NCBI GenBank assembly: GCA_029256325.1
Contig: JAQSYD010000037.1
Location: 1-34,971, forward strand
Direction of reading: 5' to 3'
Source: Clostridia bacterium
GTDB taxonomy: Bacteria > Bacillota > Clostridia > Lutisporales > Lutisporaceae
DNA length: 34,971 nt
Of this stretch, positions 14,035 to 22,265 are shown piece after piece. Each line of letters begins with the position of its first letter. Within the stretch, counting starts at the first letter, position 1. The notes below the pieces were generated by a model that was given only the letters and a program-made list of their open reading frames with translations, was not told the DNA's origin and ran no database searches. The translations under genes were made by a program, and so were the position numbers.

Positions 14035-14655
14035 ATGGATAAGAAAACAGAAATGATCAAAAGAAGATATAATAGAGCATCCTTTTTTTATGATTTTATG
14101 GAAGCACCGATGGAAGCTATGTCTTTAAAAAGCTGGCGAATAGAAGTGATGAAGGATTTAAAGGGTAAGGTTTTGGAGGTTGGCGTTGGTACAGGAAAAA
14201 ATATTGAATACTACCCTGATGGACTGGATATTACAGCAATAGATTTTAGTGAGAAAATGTTGGAAAAGGCAAAAATGAAAGCAGATGCTGTGAAAAAGCA
14301 GGTAGATCTAAAGCTTATGGATGCACAGCAAATGGATTTCTCCGACAACACCTTTGACACAGTTTTCACAACTTGTGTTTTCTGTTCTGTGCCTGATCCG
14401 ATAAAAGGATTGATGGAAATAAGGCGTGTTTGTAAGTCAGGCGGCAGAATTATCATGATAGAGCATGTAAGAAGTGAAAAGCAGGTATTAGGACTTATAA
14501 TGGATGTTCTTAATCCATTGGTTGTTAATTTCTATGGTGCGAATATTAACAGGAGAACCTTGGAGAACATCAGCAAAGCCGGTTATGATAAGGTTGAGGT
14601 TACGAATTTATATAAAGATATCGTAAAAAAGATAGTCATTTATAACGAAAAGTAA
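14035..14655 (+). CDS. Class I SAM-dependent methyltransferase (UbiE/PmtA-like)
   Basis: The 206-residue protein has a Rossmann methyltransferase core: motif I VLEVGVGTGKN (about residues 48-58), an acidic end of strand 2 (ITAIDFSEKML), DAQQMDFSDNTFD (post-motif II), FCSVPDPIKGL and RVCKSGGRIIMIEH. Its N-terminus RRYNRASFFYDFME is shared with the UbiE/phospholipid N-methyltransferase group. The substrate cannot be read from sequence; quinone, phospholipid or a metalloid are options. ATG 14035 is 5 nt after GGAGG; TTG 14023 overlaps that site and is rejected. It lies between two predicted regulon units, but no operator copy precedes it, so its link to the regulon is by position only. Confidence 0.82.
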   Translation: MDKKTEMIKRRYNRASFFYDFMEAPMEAMSLKSWRIEVMKDLKGKVLEVGVGTGKNIEYYPDGLDITAIDFSEKMLEKAKMKADAVKKQVDLKLMDAQQMDFSDNTFDTVFTTCVFCSVPDPIKGLMEIRRVCKSGGRIIMIEHVRSEKQVLGLIMDVLNPLVVNFYGANINRRTLENISKAGYDKVEVTNLYKDIVKKIVIYNEK

Positions 14656-14695
14656 AGTCAATCATATTCATTTCATATTTCCCTATAATAGTACC

Positions 14696-14727
14696 TCCAT
14701 AATTTCTTCACATTAATCAGTTATGCT
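14696..14727 (+). promoter_or_regulatory. Direct-repeat operator and promoter, site 6 (DUF2318 gene)
   Basis: TCCATAA (14696-14702), TTTC, TTCACAT (14707-14713), 8 nt, then TATGCT (14722-14727). The second heptamer and the -10 are weaker, but the layout matches the other sites exactly. Confidence 0.65.
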
Positions 14728-14759
14728 GGACTTAGCATAAAGTGAAAGGGTGGAGTATA

Positions 14760-15287
14760 TTGAGCAAATCAAAAAAAGGAAATGCTAAAAGCAAGAAACA
14801 AGTAAACATCTATATAATAGCAGCTGCTATTCTTGTATTGGTGTTTTTAGGTTATAAGCTAATAGCACCGCAAAATAATGAGGCTGCAGCTGTAGAAAAT
14901 GCAACAGAAGGTGTTGTGGATGGAATAAACTTAAAGCTGACAAAAGCTGATATTACAGAAAAAGCCAATTTCTATTCATACAAGGAAGCCGGAACCTATA
15001 TGGAGGTTATTGCACTTAAAGCTGATGATGGAACGATAAGAACCGCATTGAATACTTGTCAGGTATGTTATGATTCTGGTAAAGGGTACTATGAGCAGGT
15101 TGGAGATACCTTGGTTTGTCAAAACTGTGGAAATGTATTTGGAATAAATGACGTTGAAGTTGTAAAGGGAGGATGCAATCCCGTTCCTATTCTTGAGGAA
15201 AACAAAACAGAAGATGGAGAATTTATAACGATTTCTGGAGAGTTTTTGGCTAGCAATAAAAGCTATTTTGAGAGATGGAAAAGATAA
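14760..15287 (+). CDS. DUF2318 membrane-anchored Cys-rich protein
   Basis: The 175-residue protein has a lysine-rich start, one membrane anchor (about 15-36), and an outer DUF2318 domain. Its key residues are Cys100 and Cys103 (TCQVCYDSGKGYY), Cys120 and Cys123 (VCQNCGNVF) and Cys139 in GGCNPVPI. DUF2318 proteins are annotated as possible Fe-S or metal-binding membrane proteins and often sit beside metal-transport permeases; none is seen here. TTG 14760 is chosen as start because AAAGGGTGGAG (14745-14755) ends 4 nt upstream; GTG 14742 overlaps that site. Operator site 6 places it in the predicted regulon, and a terminator follows. Confidence 0.82.
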   Translation: MSKSKKGNAKSKKQVNIYIIAAAILVLVFLGYKLIAPQNNEAAAVENATEGVVDGINLKLTKADITEKANFYSYKEAGTYMEVIALKADDGTIRTALNTCQVCYDSGKGYYEQVGDTLVCQNCGNVFGINDVEVVKGGCNPVPILEENKTEDGEFITISGEFLASNKSYFERWKR

Positions 15288-15320
15288 GGTATCTTATAAT
15301 AAGGTTTATATTGTAATTGC

Positions 15321-15352
15321 TAAAGGCTGCTTCCTAGGCAGCCTTTAACTTT
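15321..15352 (+). terminator. Rho-independent terminator
   Basis: TAAAGGCTGC (15321-15330) pairs with GCAGCCTTTA (15338-15347), followed by ACTTT. It ends the DUF2318 gene. Confidence 0.78.
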
Positions 15353-15522
15353 ATGAATTTATATATTATCATAGAGGTAGTATACTGATTAGATAAATGA
15401 TTTATTTCAGCAATAGACCATAATGATCCGCCATGAAATAGATGTCAGGTAAGAGTCAACAAAAAGAAACTTGCATTTATTAGTTCATGACTTGGATTGC
15501 AAACTAAAGAGAGGTATAGGAT

Positions 15523-15951
15523 ATGATTGAAAAAGCAAAGGTTGTAGATGTGAAGGAGAAATTTGCAAAGGTAGAGATTAGAAGAGTCAGTGCATGCGGC
15601 GAAAGCTGTGCTAGTTGTAAAGGCGGATGTGCACCTACTAATACCTATGTCGAAGCAGAAAATAATATTGGTGCAAAATTAGGACAGTATGTTGAAATAG
15701 AAATGAGTACGAAAACATTTCTTACTGCGGTGTTGATTACTTACGGATTACCATTGATTATGCTTTTTGTTGGTATCTTTTCAGGAAGTGCGTTGGCAAA
15801 TAGCCTGGGACTAAAAATGAATAGTGATTTTGCCGGAGTCCTATTAGGTTTTATACTAATGGCGCTATCCTATATAGTAATCTCTAGGCAAGACAAGAAG
15901 TATAGCAAGCAAGGTAAAATAAAATTCGAAATAATAAAGATATTAGAATAA
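15523..15951 (+). CDS. RseC/MucC-family membrane protein
   Basis: The 142-residue protein has an N-terminal domain with a tight cysteine group, Cys25, Cys29, Cys32 and Cys36 (CGESCASCKGGC), then two membrane segments (about 67-88 and 101-121) and a basic tail. This is the layout of the RseC/MucC family, whose members relate to SoxR reduction through the Rsx/Rnf complex; clostridial copies often accompany Rnf or redox genes. The cysteines may hold an Fe-S cluster. AGAGAGG lies before ATG 15523. It has its own terminator. About 170 bp upstream show no copy of the direct-repeat operator. Confidence 0.8.
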   Translation: MIEKAKVVDVKEKFAKVEIRRVSACGESCASCKGGCAPTNTYVEAENNIGAKLGQYVEIEMSTKTFLTAVLITYGLPLIMLFVGIFSGSALANSLGLKMNSDFAGVLLGFILMALSYIVISRQDKKYSKQGKIKFEIIKILE

Positions 15952-15960
15952 TACAATATC

Positions 15961-16002
15961 ATAAAAAGCTAATGTTTATGAGCATGAACATTAGCTTTTT
16001 AT
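15961..16002 (+). terminator. Long hairpin terminator after the RseC-like gene
   Basis: ATAAAAAGCTAATGTT (15961-15976) pairs perfectly with its complement at 15987-16002, a 16-bp stem ending in TTTTT. A second hairpin further on (16059-16068 with 16073-16082, one G-G mismatch, AAAA loop) lacks a T run and is left uncalled. Confidence 0.88.
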
Positions 16003-16208
16003 GATTTAAACGCACTTTTGATGGAGCGTATCCTTTAAAGGGTGAAGTTTTAATGATGACAGGCTTCAAAAATGAAGGCTGTATGATGTATAATGAAAAT
16101 AGGTTTTGAATAAATCTATAGGGATATAATCTCTAAGCCGGAGATATACTATATTATTTAAAATAATTAACCATTTCTTGGAATTATAATTATCACAGGA
16201 GAAGCTTT

Positions 16209-17123
16209 ATGCAGGAAATTAATATCAATCATATCAAAGCTTTTGCAGAAACAATGAAGGAGCTGTACAAGGCTTTTTTTAAAAAATATCCTTTTTTGAA
16301 GCCCTTTTTCATAAAAGGATTGCTGTATGACAGCGGCAATTATGGCATCATAATAACAGAAAACAAGCTGGTAAAAGCCAAATATACAGCTTTCAAAAGC
16401 AGTGAGGGCTTTGTTGTAGAAAGAAATATCAGAAGCTCAATTAATCTTAAGTTTGAAGTAGAAGCTCATGTTGTATGGAGTTTTTTAAATAATAGACAGG
16501 AGTATGCAGCTAAGCCATATAAGCTTTTTAAGTATTTACCTAAGCTTATGCAAGGAATGTCCATCGTAAATACCGGTCTGTACGTTGATCTGCTGGAAGG
16601 CAAAAAGGTATTTTTACGTCCTTATGAAGACAGTGATATGCCCTATTTGCTGAATTGGTACAACGATTATGAGCTGAACAAACTGGCAGGCTGGAGCAGC
16701 AGCAAGGTAAATGCCTCTAAGCTTCGCTATAACATGTTAAGAAGCTTTGGCTCAGATCCAATGAATCTGATGATTGATGATTTAAATGGAAAACCTATAG
16801 GTACTATTCAGCTTTATGAGTTTAATCAACAGGATAAAAGCTGTAAACTTGGCATTAGAATCGGTGATAAGGATTATTGGAGCAAAGGCTATGGAGGAGA
16901 CTCCGTAAATACAATAGTAGAGTATGCTTTTACAAGTCTCGATATCTATAGAGTGGATCTGCGTGTATATGAGTATAATGAAAGAGCCGCGCACTGTTAT
17001 GAAAAATGTGGTTTTAAACAGGAGGGCAGAACCAGAAAATCTGCCTACATTGACGGAGATTATTATGATGAAATATTAATGGGACTTTTGAAAAGCGATT
17101 TTTTAAATAATAAAGCAGATTAG
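16209..17123 (+). CDS. GNAT acetyltransferase (RimJ/RimL-like) with extra N-terminal domain
   Basis: The 304-residue protein has two parts. The C-terminal half (about 130-300) is a GNAT domain of the Acetyltransf_3 type: KVFLRPYEDSDMPYLLNWY at its start, the acetyl-CoA loop DYWSKGYGGDSVNTIVEYAF (about 221-240), and YEYNERAAHCYEKCGFKQEG. Members of this type acetylate N-termini of proteins or small amines. The N-terminal 125 residues (YPFLKPFFIKGLLYDSGNYG and onward) are not recognised and roughly double the usual GNAT length. ACAGGAG lies 6 nt before ATG 16209. A bidirectional terminator follows and is shared with the small gene on the other strand. Confidence 0.82.
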   Translation: MQEININHIKAFAETMKELYKAFFKKYPFLKPFFIKGLLYDSGNYGIIITENKLVKAKYTAFKSSEGFVVERNIRSSINLKFEVEAHVVWSFLNNRQEYAAKPYKLFKYLPKLMQGMSIVNTGLYVDLLEGKKVFLRPYEDSDMPYLLNWYNDYELNKLAGWSSSKVNASKLRYNMLRSFGSDPMNLMIDDLNGKPIGTIQLYEFNQQDKSCKLGIRIGDKDYWSKGYGGDSVNTIVEYAFTSLDIYRVDLRVYEYNERAAHCYEKCGFKQEGRTRKSAYIDGDYYDEILMGLLKSDFLNNKAD

Positions 17124-17151
17124 AAAAGACTTGGGAATACCCAAGTCTTTT
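17124..17151. terminator. Bidirectional terminator
   Basis: AAAAGACTTGGG (17124-17135) pairs with CCCAAGTCTTTT (17140-17151) around an AATA loop. With A run on one side and T run on the other it can serve both convergent genes. Confidence 0.9.
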
Positions 17152-17154
17152 GTT

Positions 17155-17334
17155 TTACCTAGATGTCATATCTCTAAGGTCATTTACAAAATCAGTCATT
17201 CTAAAATATGCATTTCTACTGCTTCTAGATATTCTTTTTCTAGTTTTGGAGCTTATTACAGGAACCAGCACCAAGCCGGCTAAAGCTCCCATAGCCCCGA
17301 GTTTCATCATTCCCATTGAGTTTTTGCGCATCAT
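17155..17334 (-). CDS. Small single-segment membrane protein, unknown
   Basis: On the minus strand an open frame reaches from 17406, but the likely start is ATG 17334, because GAAGGGAG lies 7 nt before it. That gives 59 residues: a Met-rich start, one hydrophobic glycine-bearing segment (LGAMGALAGLVLVPVISS) and a basic, Arg/Ser-rich tail. I do not recognise a family; small proteins with a glycine-zipper-like segment and a basic tail are common in Firmicutes. It converges with the GNAT gene and diverges from the FtsA-like gene. Confidence 0.6.
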   Translation of the reverse strand: MMRKNSMGMMKLGAMGALAGLVLVPVISSKTRKRISRSSRNAYFRMTDFVNDLRDMTSR

Positions 17335-17659
17335 CACATAACTCCCTTCGCTAATGAATTTTGTCATATTATAGGTTTTGATTTTTGACATTAAATAAAC
17401 ATGCAAATAGTAGCAGAGCTATTAATTATATCAAGCATAAGAAATGAAAAAATCGGAATGAAAGATTTATGAAGCATTTAAAATTTTCATTATATTTTCG
17501 AATTATATGGAAGATCATGATTGTTGTGTACAATTTGTCATAGCTTTAAAATACTTAGCACTTAGTGTCAAAATATGAAAAAATAAAGGAATTATTGTAT
17601 TGTTATAGAATATTATCATATTGTTTGCAAAAAATTTAAATAATTAGGGTGATTGTTCA
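17335..17659. other. Divergent intergenic region
   Basis: No gene is visible in these 325 bp. The region must hold promoters for the small minus-strand gene and for the FtsA-like gene. It is very AT-rich, with several weak -10-like hexamers (for example near 17600-17620). I see no convincing -35/-10 pair or repeat. Confidence 0.5.
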
Positions 17660-19642
17660 ATGAATGAACAGGAATTATTATTTTCTATGGATATTGGTAC
17701 AAGATCCGTTGTTGGGATTGTTGGACGCCATGATGGTGAAAAATTAAATATTTTGGCTTACGATATAGAGGAGCATAAGGAAAGAGCCATGTTTGACGGT
17801 CAAGTGCATGATATTGAGCTGGTAGCGAAAGCTGCCGGCAAAGTAAAGCAGCGTTTGGAGACAAAGCTTGGAATCAGACTTACAAATGTTGCAATTGCAG
17901 CGGCAGGACGTTCTCTGAAAACTCATAAGGTATTTCTTGAGAGAAAAGTTGAAAAGTTAATAGAAGTTGAAAGAGAGACCATCAGCAGTCTTGAAATAGA
18001 AGCTATTCAGAAGGCTCAAATGGAAATTGAGGAAATGCAGCATGAGGATGGAAATCAATATTACTGTGCAGGCTATGCTGTTGTAAATTATTATCTGAAT
18101 GGCAGCATCATAGGTAATTTGGAAGGTCATAAAGCAAGCAGTATTGGCGTTGAAGTCTTGGCTACATTTTTACCTAAAATAGTAGTGGATAGTTTGTATT
18201 CCGTTGTTTCTAGAATAGATCTTGAAGTTTCAAGCTTAACCTTAGAGCCCATTGCTGCTATGAATGTCAGCATACAAAGCAACTTGAGAATGCTGAATAT
18301 TGCTTTGGTCGATATAGGAGCAGGAACCTCTGACATTGCATTGACCAAAAACGGTTCGGTTTTTGCGTTTGCAATGGTGCCTATAGCAGGTGATGAGATT
18401 ACTGAGAAGCTGGCAGAAACATATCTATTGGATTTTGATACAGCAGAAAAAGTTAAGATTGCACTATCTAAAAAAAGCAAAATAAAGTTTAAGGATATCA
18501 TGGGTAATCTGATACAACTCACATCAGATGAAATGATAGCCGCTTTAAATCCTGCAATTGAGCAGTTGGCAGGGAATATATGCGATAAGATTCTAGAATA
18601 CAATGGCAAGTCGCCCAGCGCAGTTTTCTTGGTGGGAGGAGGCAGTCTTGTACCAGGTTTAGAATCCTATATTTCAACAAAGCTGCAAATCCCTTTAGAA
18701 AGAGTAGGTTTGAGAAAAACTACGCTTATCAAGGAAGTGGATATTAAGGATAAGAAGCTGTCAGGACCTGAGTTTATAACGCCAATCGGCATTTCGGTTA
18801 CAGCTTATATGAATAAACAAAAAGATTTTTTAAATGTATATGTAAATGATAAGAGTGTTAAGCTATTTAATTCAAAAGCTTTAACAGTTGCAGATGCGCT
18901 GATATTGGTAGGATTTAATCCAAGAAAGCTTATAGGACGAAGAGGCATACCTTTGACCTTTACAGTAAATGGAAAGTTAGAGACAATAAAAGGTGAGCAT
19001 GGTGAACCGGCAAAAATTTTTGTGAATGGTGCTCAGGGCTCTTTGGACCGAGTATTGGCGAATGGAGATAGAATTGTAATTGATCCCGCCGTTGATGGCA
19101 ATAATGCAGAAGCATATGTAAAAAGCTATGCAGGTTTGCTAAAGGGCAAAATTGTATACCTAAACAAACTTGAAAAAGCCCTCAAACCCACTATAACTGT
19201 TAATGGTGAGCCTCAATCACCTGATTATAAAATCAAAGAGCATGATACCATAGTATTCAAAGCCATTGATACAGTTGCAGAGCTGCTTGAGCTCATGCAG
19301 ATAGACAAAGAAGATATTTTAGTTGATATAAATGGAAAATCTGTAGACGGCAATAGCCCTATTTATAATGGTGATTATATAAGCTGGCGTTATAATAAAA
19401 AGGCGGAAGACAAAAGCATCGGAAAAGATTTCTCTCATCGCATAGGTGTTACGCTAAATGGGGAACCGTTGATGATAGAACAAAACAAGGATAGAATCAT
19501 GTTCTTGGATATTTTTAATCATATAGAAGTGGATGTCTCCAAGGTTAAAGGAATAAGCACCATGAAATTGAATGGAGAAAATGCAAATTATACAGACCTA
19601 ATCAAAAACGGAGATATAATAGAGGTTCATTGGGAAAAATAA
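17660..19642 (+). CDS. FtsA/PilM-like actin-fold ATPase with repeated C-terminal beta-grasp-like modules
   Basis: The 660-residue protein starts with an actin-fold domain: SMDIGTRSVVGIVG (phosphate 1, residues 9-22), an FtsA-like inserted segment, VDIGAGTSDIAL (phosphate 2, about 217-228) and VGGGSLVPGL (adenosine motif, about 325-334). From about residue 395 the protein changes: at least four segments carry a V/I-N-G turn and a later G-D or H-D (FVNGAQGS, TVNGEPQSP, DINGKSVDG, TLNGEPL, KLNGENAN), like small ubiquitin or ThiS-type beta-grasp units. The family is annotated as cell division protein FtsA-like in Clostridia and is distinct from the shorter true FtsA, which would lie beside ftsZ. 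No C-terminal amphipathic membrane helix is seen. AGGGTGAT precedes ATG 17660. Confidence 0.8.
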   Translation: MNEQELLFSMDIGTRSVVGIVGRHDGEKLNILAYDIEEHKERAMFDGQVHDIELVAKAAGKVKQRLETKLGIRLTNVAIAAAGRSLKTHKVFLERKVEKLIEVERETISSLEIEAIQKAQMEIEEMQHEDGNQYYCAGYAVVNYYLNGSIIGNLEGHKASSIGVEVLATFLPKIVVDSLYSVVSRIDLEVSSLTLEPIAAMNVSIQSNLRMLNIALVDIGAGTSDIALTKNGSVFAFAMVPIAGDEITEKLAETYLLDFDTAEKVKIALSKKSKIKFKDIMGNLIQLTSDEMIAALNPAIEQLAGNICDKILEYNGKSPSAVFLVGGGSLVPGLESYISTKLQIPLERVGLRKTTLIKEVDIKDKKLSGPEFITPIGISVTAYMNKQKDFLNVYVNDKSVKLFNSKALTVADALILVGFNPRKLIGRRGIPLTFTVNGKLETIKGEHGEPAKIFVNGAQGSLDRVLANGDRIVIDPAVDGNNAEAYVKSYAGLLKGKIVYLNKLEKALKPTITVNGEPQSPDYKIKEHDTIVFKAIDTVAELLELMQIDKEDILVDINGKSVDGNSPIYNGDYISWRYNKKAEDKSIGKDFSHRIGVTLNGEPLMIEQNKDRIMFLDIFNHIEVDVSKVKGISTMKLNGENANYTDLIKNGDIIEVHWEK

Positions 19643-19761
19643 AGTGTAAGTTTTATTACATTCTATTACTTGAATTGGAATATATTTTAATAGCATTTAT
19701 ATTAAAATATGAAACAATTTTAAGACAGGTTCGTCTATATATAGGTAAGGGAGGTAGTTGA

Positions 19762-21177
19762 ATGAAGGGGTATAAATTGAGCAAAGTCGGATTAACATCT
19801 GTAATTATATTTTTATTAATAGCCATAGTCATTGCTGCAGCAGTTGCTTTGTTAAGCGGCGAACAAATAAGAGATAATATATCAATAAATGGCACCAATG
19901 TAGCCGGTCTTACGAAGAGGCAGGCAGAAGATAGACTGAATACCATTTACAATGATAAAATAGAAAGCTCTTTCATATCCTTAAAGTTTGACAACAAAGA
20001 GTGGAAAATCAACTATAGCGATTTGGGATATTCCTATAACATTGCAGAAACAGTTGATAATGCTTATAAAGTAGGTCACGAGGGTGATGTTTTTAAGCAG
20101 TTGACAGAAACATTGCAGGCAAGGTTTAAGGCACAAAATTTTGAATTGGAAAGCAGCTATAATAATGAGCCGATTAATAACCTTGTAAGTCAGATTTCTA
20201 AGGAAATTGATCAGGAGGTTTTGGAATCAACAATCAAATATGTAGGTACAGGTTTTGAAGTTACGGATGACAGGATTGGCAGGAAGTTGAATCAGGAAGA
20301 TACAACTTCATTGATTACAGAACAGTTGAATAAGGTAGAGGTTGCAACGATTGAGCTGCCTGTTGATATTGTAGAGCCCATCGTTAAAAAATCGGATTTA
20401 GCAGTGATACAAGATAAGCTTGGAGAATTCTCCACAAAGTTTAATGCTGCCGATGTAGATAGATCCACCAATATAAAGGTTGCAACCAATAGTACAAACA
20501 ACGTATTGATCAGACCGGGAGAAGTGTATTCAGTAAATGAAACCTTAGGACCGAGGTTGGCAAAGTATGGATATAAGGATGCTAAGGTTATCATCAATAA
20601 TGAATTGGTTCCTGGTATAGGAGGCGGAGTTTGTCAGGTGTCCAGCACTTTGTACAATGCAGTGCTGCTGTCAAATTTAAAGGTCATTGAAAGAAAAAAT
20701 CACTCCCTGACTCTTTCCTATGTTGGTTTAGGCAGGGATGCAACAATCTCTGGAGATTATATCGATTTTAAATTTATGAATAACACAAATTACCCAATAT
20801 ATATCTATGGAGAAGTAAAAGGCAGCTGGGTTAAATTTACGGTATTCGGGAAAAATGAGCACCCAGGCAGAATGGTTAAAGTAAACAGTGAGGTAATAAA
20901 AACATTGCCTCCTACAATAAATATAATTGAAGACCCTACCTTGCCGGTAGGTACAGAAATTGAAGAAAAGAAGGCGCATACCGGTTATGTAGTTACCACA
21001 CAAAGAGTAGTTTATGAAAATGGGAAGGAAATTCTTAGAGAAAGTTTAGGAACTTCAAATTATAGAGTTGTAAATGGCGTAAAAAGAGTTGGCACTAAGG
21101 TAGTTGCACCTCCACCAACAGTACCAGGAGAGATACAAGAGCCACAGCCTTCGGGCACTGAGACAATTACAAATTAG
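19762..21177 (+). CDS. VanW-family cell wall protein with G5 domain
   Basis: The 471-residue protein has an N-terminal membrane segment (about 10-31), a YoaR-like PG_binding_4 region (about 70-210), a VanW domain with GGGVCQVSSTLYNA (about 288-301) and a G5 domain (about 365-445, KKAHTGYVVTTQRVVYENGK). A proline-rich tail ends it. VanW proteins are surface proteins of Gram-positive bacteria found in some vancomycin-resistance clusters, but most are unrelated to resistance and their function is unclear. No van gene is nearby, so no resistance is implied. AAGGGAGGT lies 6 nt before ATG 19762. A terminator follows. Confidence 0.88.
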   Translation: MKGYKLSKVGLTSVIIFLLIAIVIAAAVALLSGEQIRDNISINGTNVAGLTKRQAEDRLNTIYNDKIESSFISLKFDNKEWKINYSDLGYSYNIAETVDNAYKVGHEGDVFKQLTETLQARFKAQNFELESSYNNEPINNLVSQISKEIDQEVLESTIKYVGTGFEVTDDRIGRKLNQEDTTSLITEQLNKVEVATIELPVDIVEPIVKKSDLAVIQDKLGEFSTKFNAADVDRSTNIKVATNSTNNVLIRPGEVYSVNETLGPRLAKYGYKDAKVIINNELVPGIGGGVCQVSSTLYNAVLLSNLKVIERKNHSLTLSYVGLGRDATISGDYIDFKFMNNTNYPIYIYGEVKGSWVKFTVFGKNEHPGRMVKVNSEVIKTLPPTINIIEDPTLPVGTEIEEKKAHTGYVVTTQRVVYENGKEILRESLGTSNYRVVNGVKRVGTKVVAPPPTVPGEIQEPQPSGTETITN

Positions 21178-21185
21178 ATGAACCT

Positions 21186-21227
21186 AAGACTTTGCAAAGA
21201 AATAAAATTCTTAGCAAAGTCTTTTTT
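21186..21227 (+). terminator. Rho-independent terminator of the VanW gene
   Basis: AAGACTTTGC (21186-21195) pairs with GCAAAGTCTT (21214-21223), followed by a T run to 21227. Confidence 0.85.
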
Positions 21228-21264
21228 ACATAGGAGCCACTAGTAAGACAATTTATGCTTGCTA

Positions 21265-21382
21265 TGTCATCCTTTACAGGCTCAGAATTAATACGTATTA
21301 CCACACCACGATAAACCAAAGCGTAGCTTGTCACTCTGAGCTTGCGAAGAGTCTTAAGATCCTTCGGCTCCTCAGGATGACA
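21265..21382. repeat. Dispersed repeat of the TGTCATCCTGAG type
   Basis: TGTCATCCT (21265-21273) and AGGATGACA (21374-21382) form exact inverted ends. Read on the minus strand, the inside gives GTCATCCTGAGGAGC, then GAAGGATCTTAAGA and CTCAGAGTGACA. This resembles the interspersed repeats seen in many bacterial genomes, which give false ORFs starting with CHPEEPKD. Copy number cannot be judged from one window. Confidence 0.6.
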
Positions 21383-21448
21383 CAACGATTGTTACTATCT
21401 TTCATAGCAATGACATGGCTATGCTTCAAAAGTATTTATTATGCATGA

Positions 21449-21477
21449 TAGACAATAAGTATTGAATAATTTATAAT
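21449..21477 (+). promoter_or_regulatory. Housekeeping-type promoter for the DUF2225 gene
   Basis: TAGACA (5 of 6 with the -35 consensus), a 17-nt spacer, and a perfect TATAAT. The gene starts 46 nt after the -10. Confidence 0.65.
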
Positions 21478-21522
21478 ATAATTTTAAAATAAAAATGTAA
21501 TAGAAAAATATGGAGAATAATA

Positions 21523-22197
21523 ATGAGTGAAGCACTATATGAAAAAAGCATAAAATGTCCAATATGCAATAATAGTTTTTCAAGTAAAAGATTAAGAGCA
21601 TCTGCTTGTCGTATTGAGAAAAGAGATGAGGATTTTTGTACGGTTTATAAGGGCTATAACCCTATGCACTATGAGGTATTGGTATGTCCCCATTGCGGTT
21701 ATGCGGCGTCAGAAAATTCCTTTGATAATCTAAGCAGTAATGAAAAGAATGCAGTGAAGGAAATATTATCAGGCAAAGTAATTAATAGAAGCTTCTGTGA
21801 AGAAAGAACTGTAAACGACGCATTGGACAGCTTCAAGCTGGCGTTATTTATTGCAGAAGCAAGATCAGCAAAGGATAGCATCATTGCAGGGTTGGCCTTA
21901 AAGTTATCTTGGATCTATAGAGAAATGAAGGATGAAAAAGAAAATGATTTCTTGCAGTATGCATTGAAATACTATAAGCAGGCTTATGACAAAGAAAATC
22001 TTCCGTTGGGCAACCTGGACGAGATATCGGTACAATATTTGCTTGGTGAGCTTTCTAGAAGACTTAGCAATCTAAACGACGCGGTTTTCTGGTTTAATAA
22101 AGCCGTTTCAAATCCTGAAAGAATAAAAAATCCTCGTATTGAGAAAATGGCAAGAGAGCAATGGATGGTTGTAAAAGAGCAAAGCAGAAAGGTGTAA
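21523..22197 (+). CDS. DUF2225 zinc-ribbon/TPR-like protein
   Basis: The 224-residue protein begins with a zinc-ribbon pair, CPICNNSF (Cys12, Cys15) and CPHCGYAA (about residues 55-62), separated by a segment with YKGYNPMHYEVLV. The rest is helical with repeats of TPR character (YALKYYKQAYD, FWFNKAVSNP). This is the DUF2225 layout, common in Clostridia and Bacilli; no function is set. GGAG lies 7 nt before ATG 21523. It has its own promoter and no clear terminator before the small membrane gene at 22266. Confidence 0.85.
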   Translation: MSEALYEKSIKCPICNNSFSSKRLRASACRIEKRDEDFCTVYKGYNPMHYEVLVCPHCGYAASENSFDNLSSNEKNAVKEILSGKVINRSFCEERTVNDALDSFKLALFIAEARSAKDSIIAGLALKLSWIYREMKDEKENDFLQYALKYYKQAYDKENLPLGNLDEISVQYLLGELSRRLSNLNDAVFWFNKAVSNPERIKNPRIEKMAREQWMVVKEQSRKV

Positions 22198-22265
22198 TAT
22201 TTATGAATCATTGCAACTTTTTGGAAATCCTTTCGTAATTATATATATGAAGGGAGGTTTAGAAA

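Larger units (their letters stand above)
21178..21522. other. Intergenic region with a dispersed-repeat element and a promoter
   Basis: This holds the terminator of the VanW gene, a dispersed repeat (21265-21382), and a good promoter for the next gene: TAGACA (21449-21454), 17 nt, TATAAT (21472-21477). No gene is supported here. Confidence 0.6.

Noticed and set aside
15414-15440. Possible further copy of the direct-repeat operator (CCATAA and CCATGA)
   Set aside because: The half-sites are 14 bp apart, not 11, and no -10 follows at 8 nt.
16059-16082. Hairpin ACAGGCTTCA with TGAAGGCTGT as terminator
   Set aside because: No T run follows, and a strong terminator already lies at 15961-16002.
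19762-21177. Vancomycin resistance cluster suggested by the VanW domain
   Set aside because: No vanH, vanA/B, vanX, vanS or vanR neighbour; VanW/G5 proteins are common in Clostridia without resistance.
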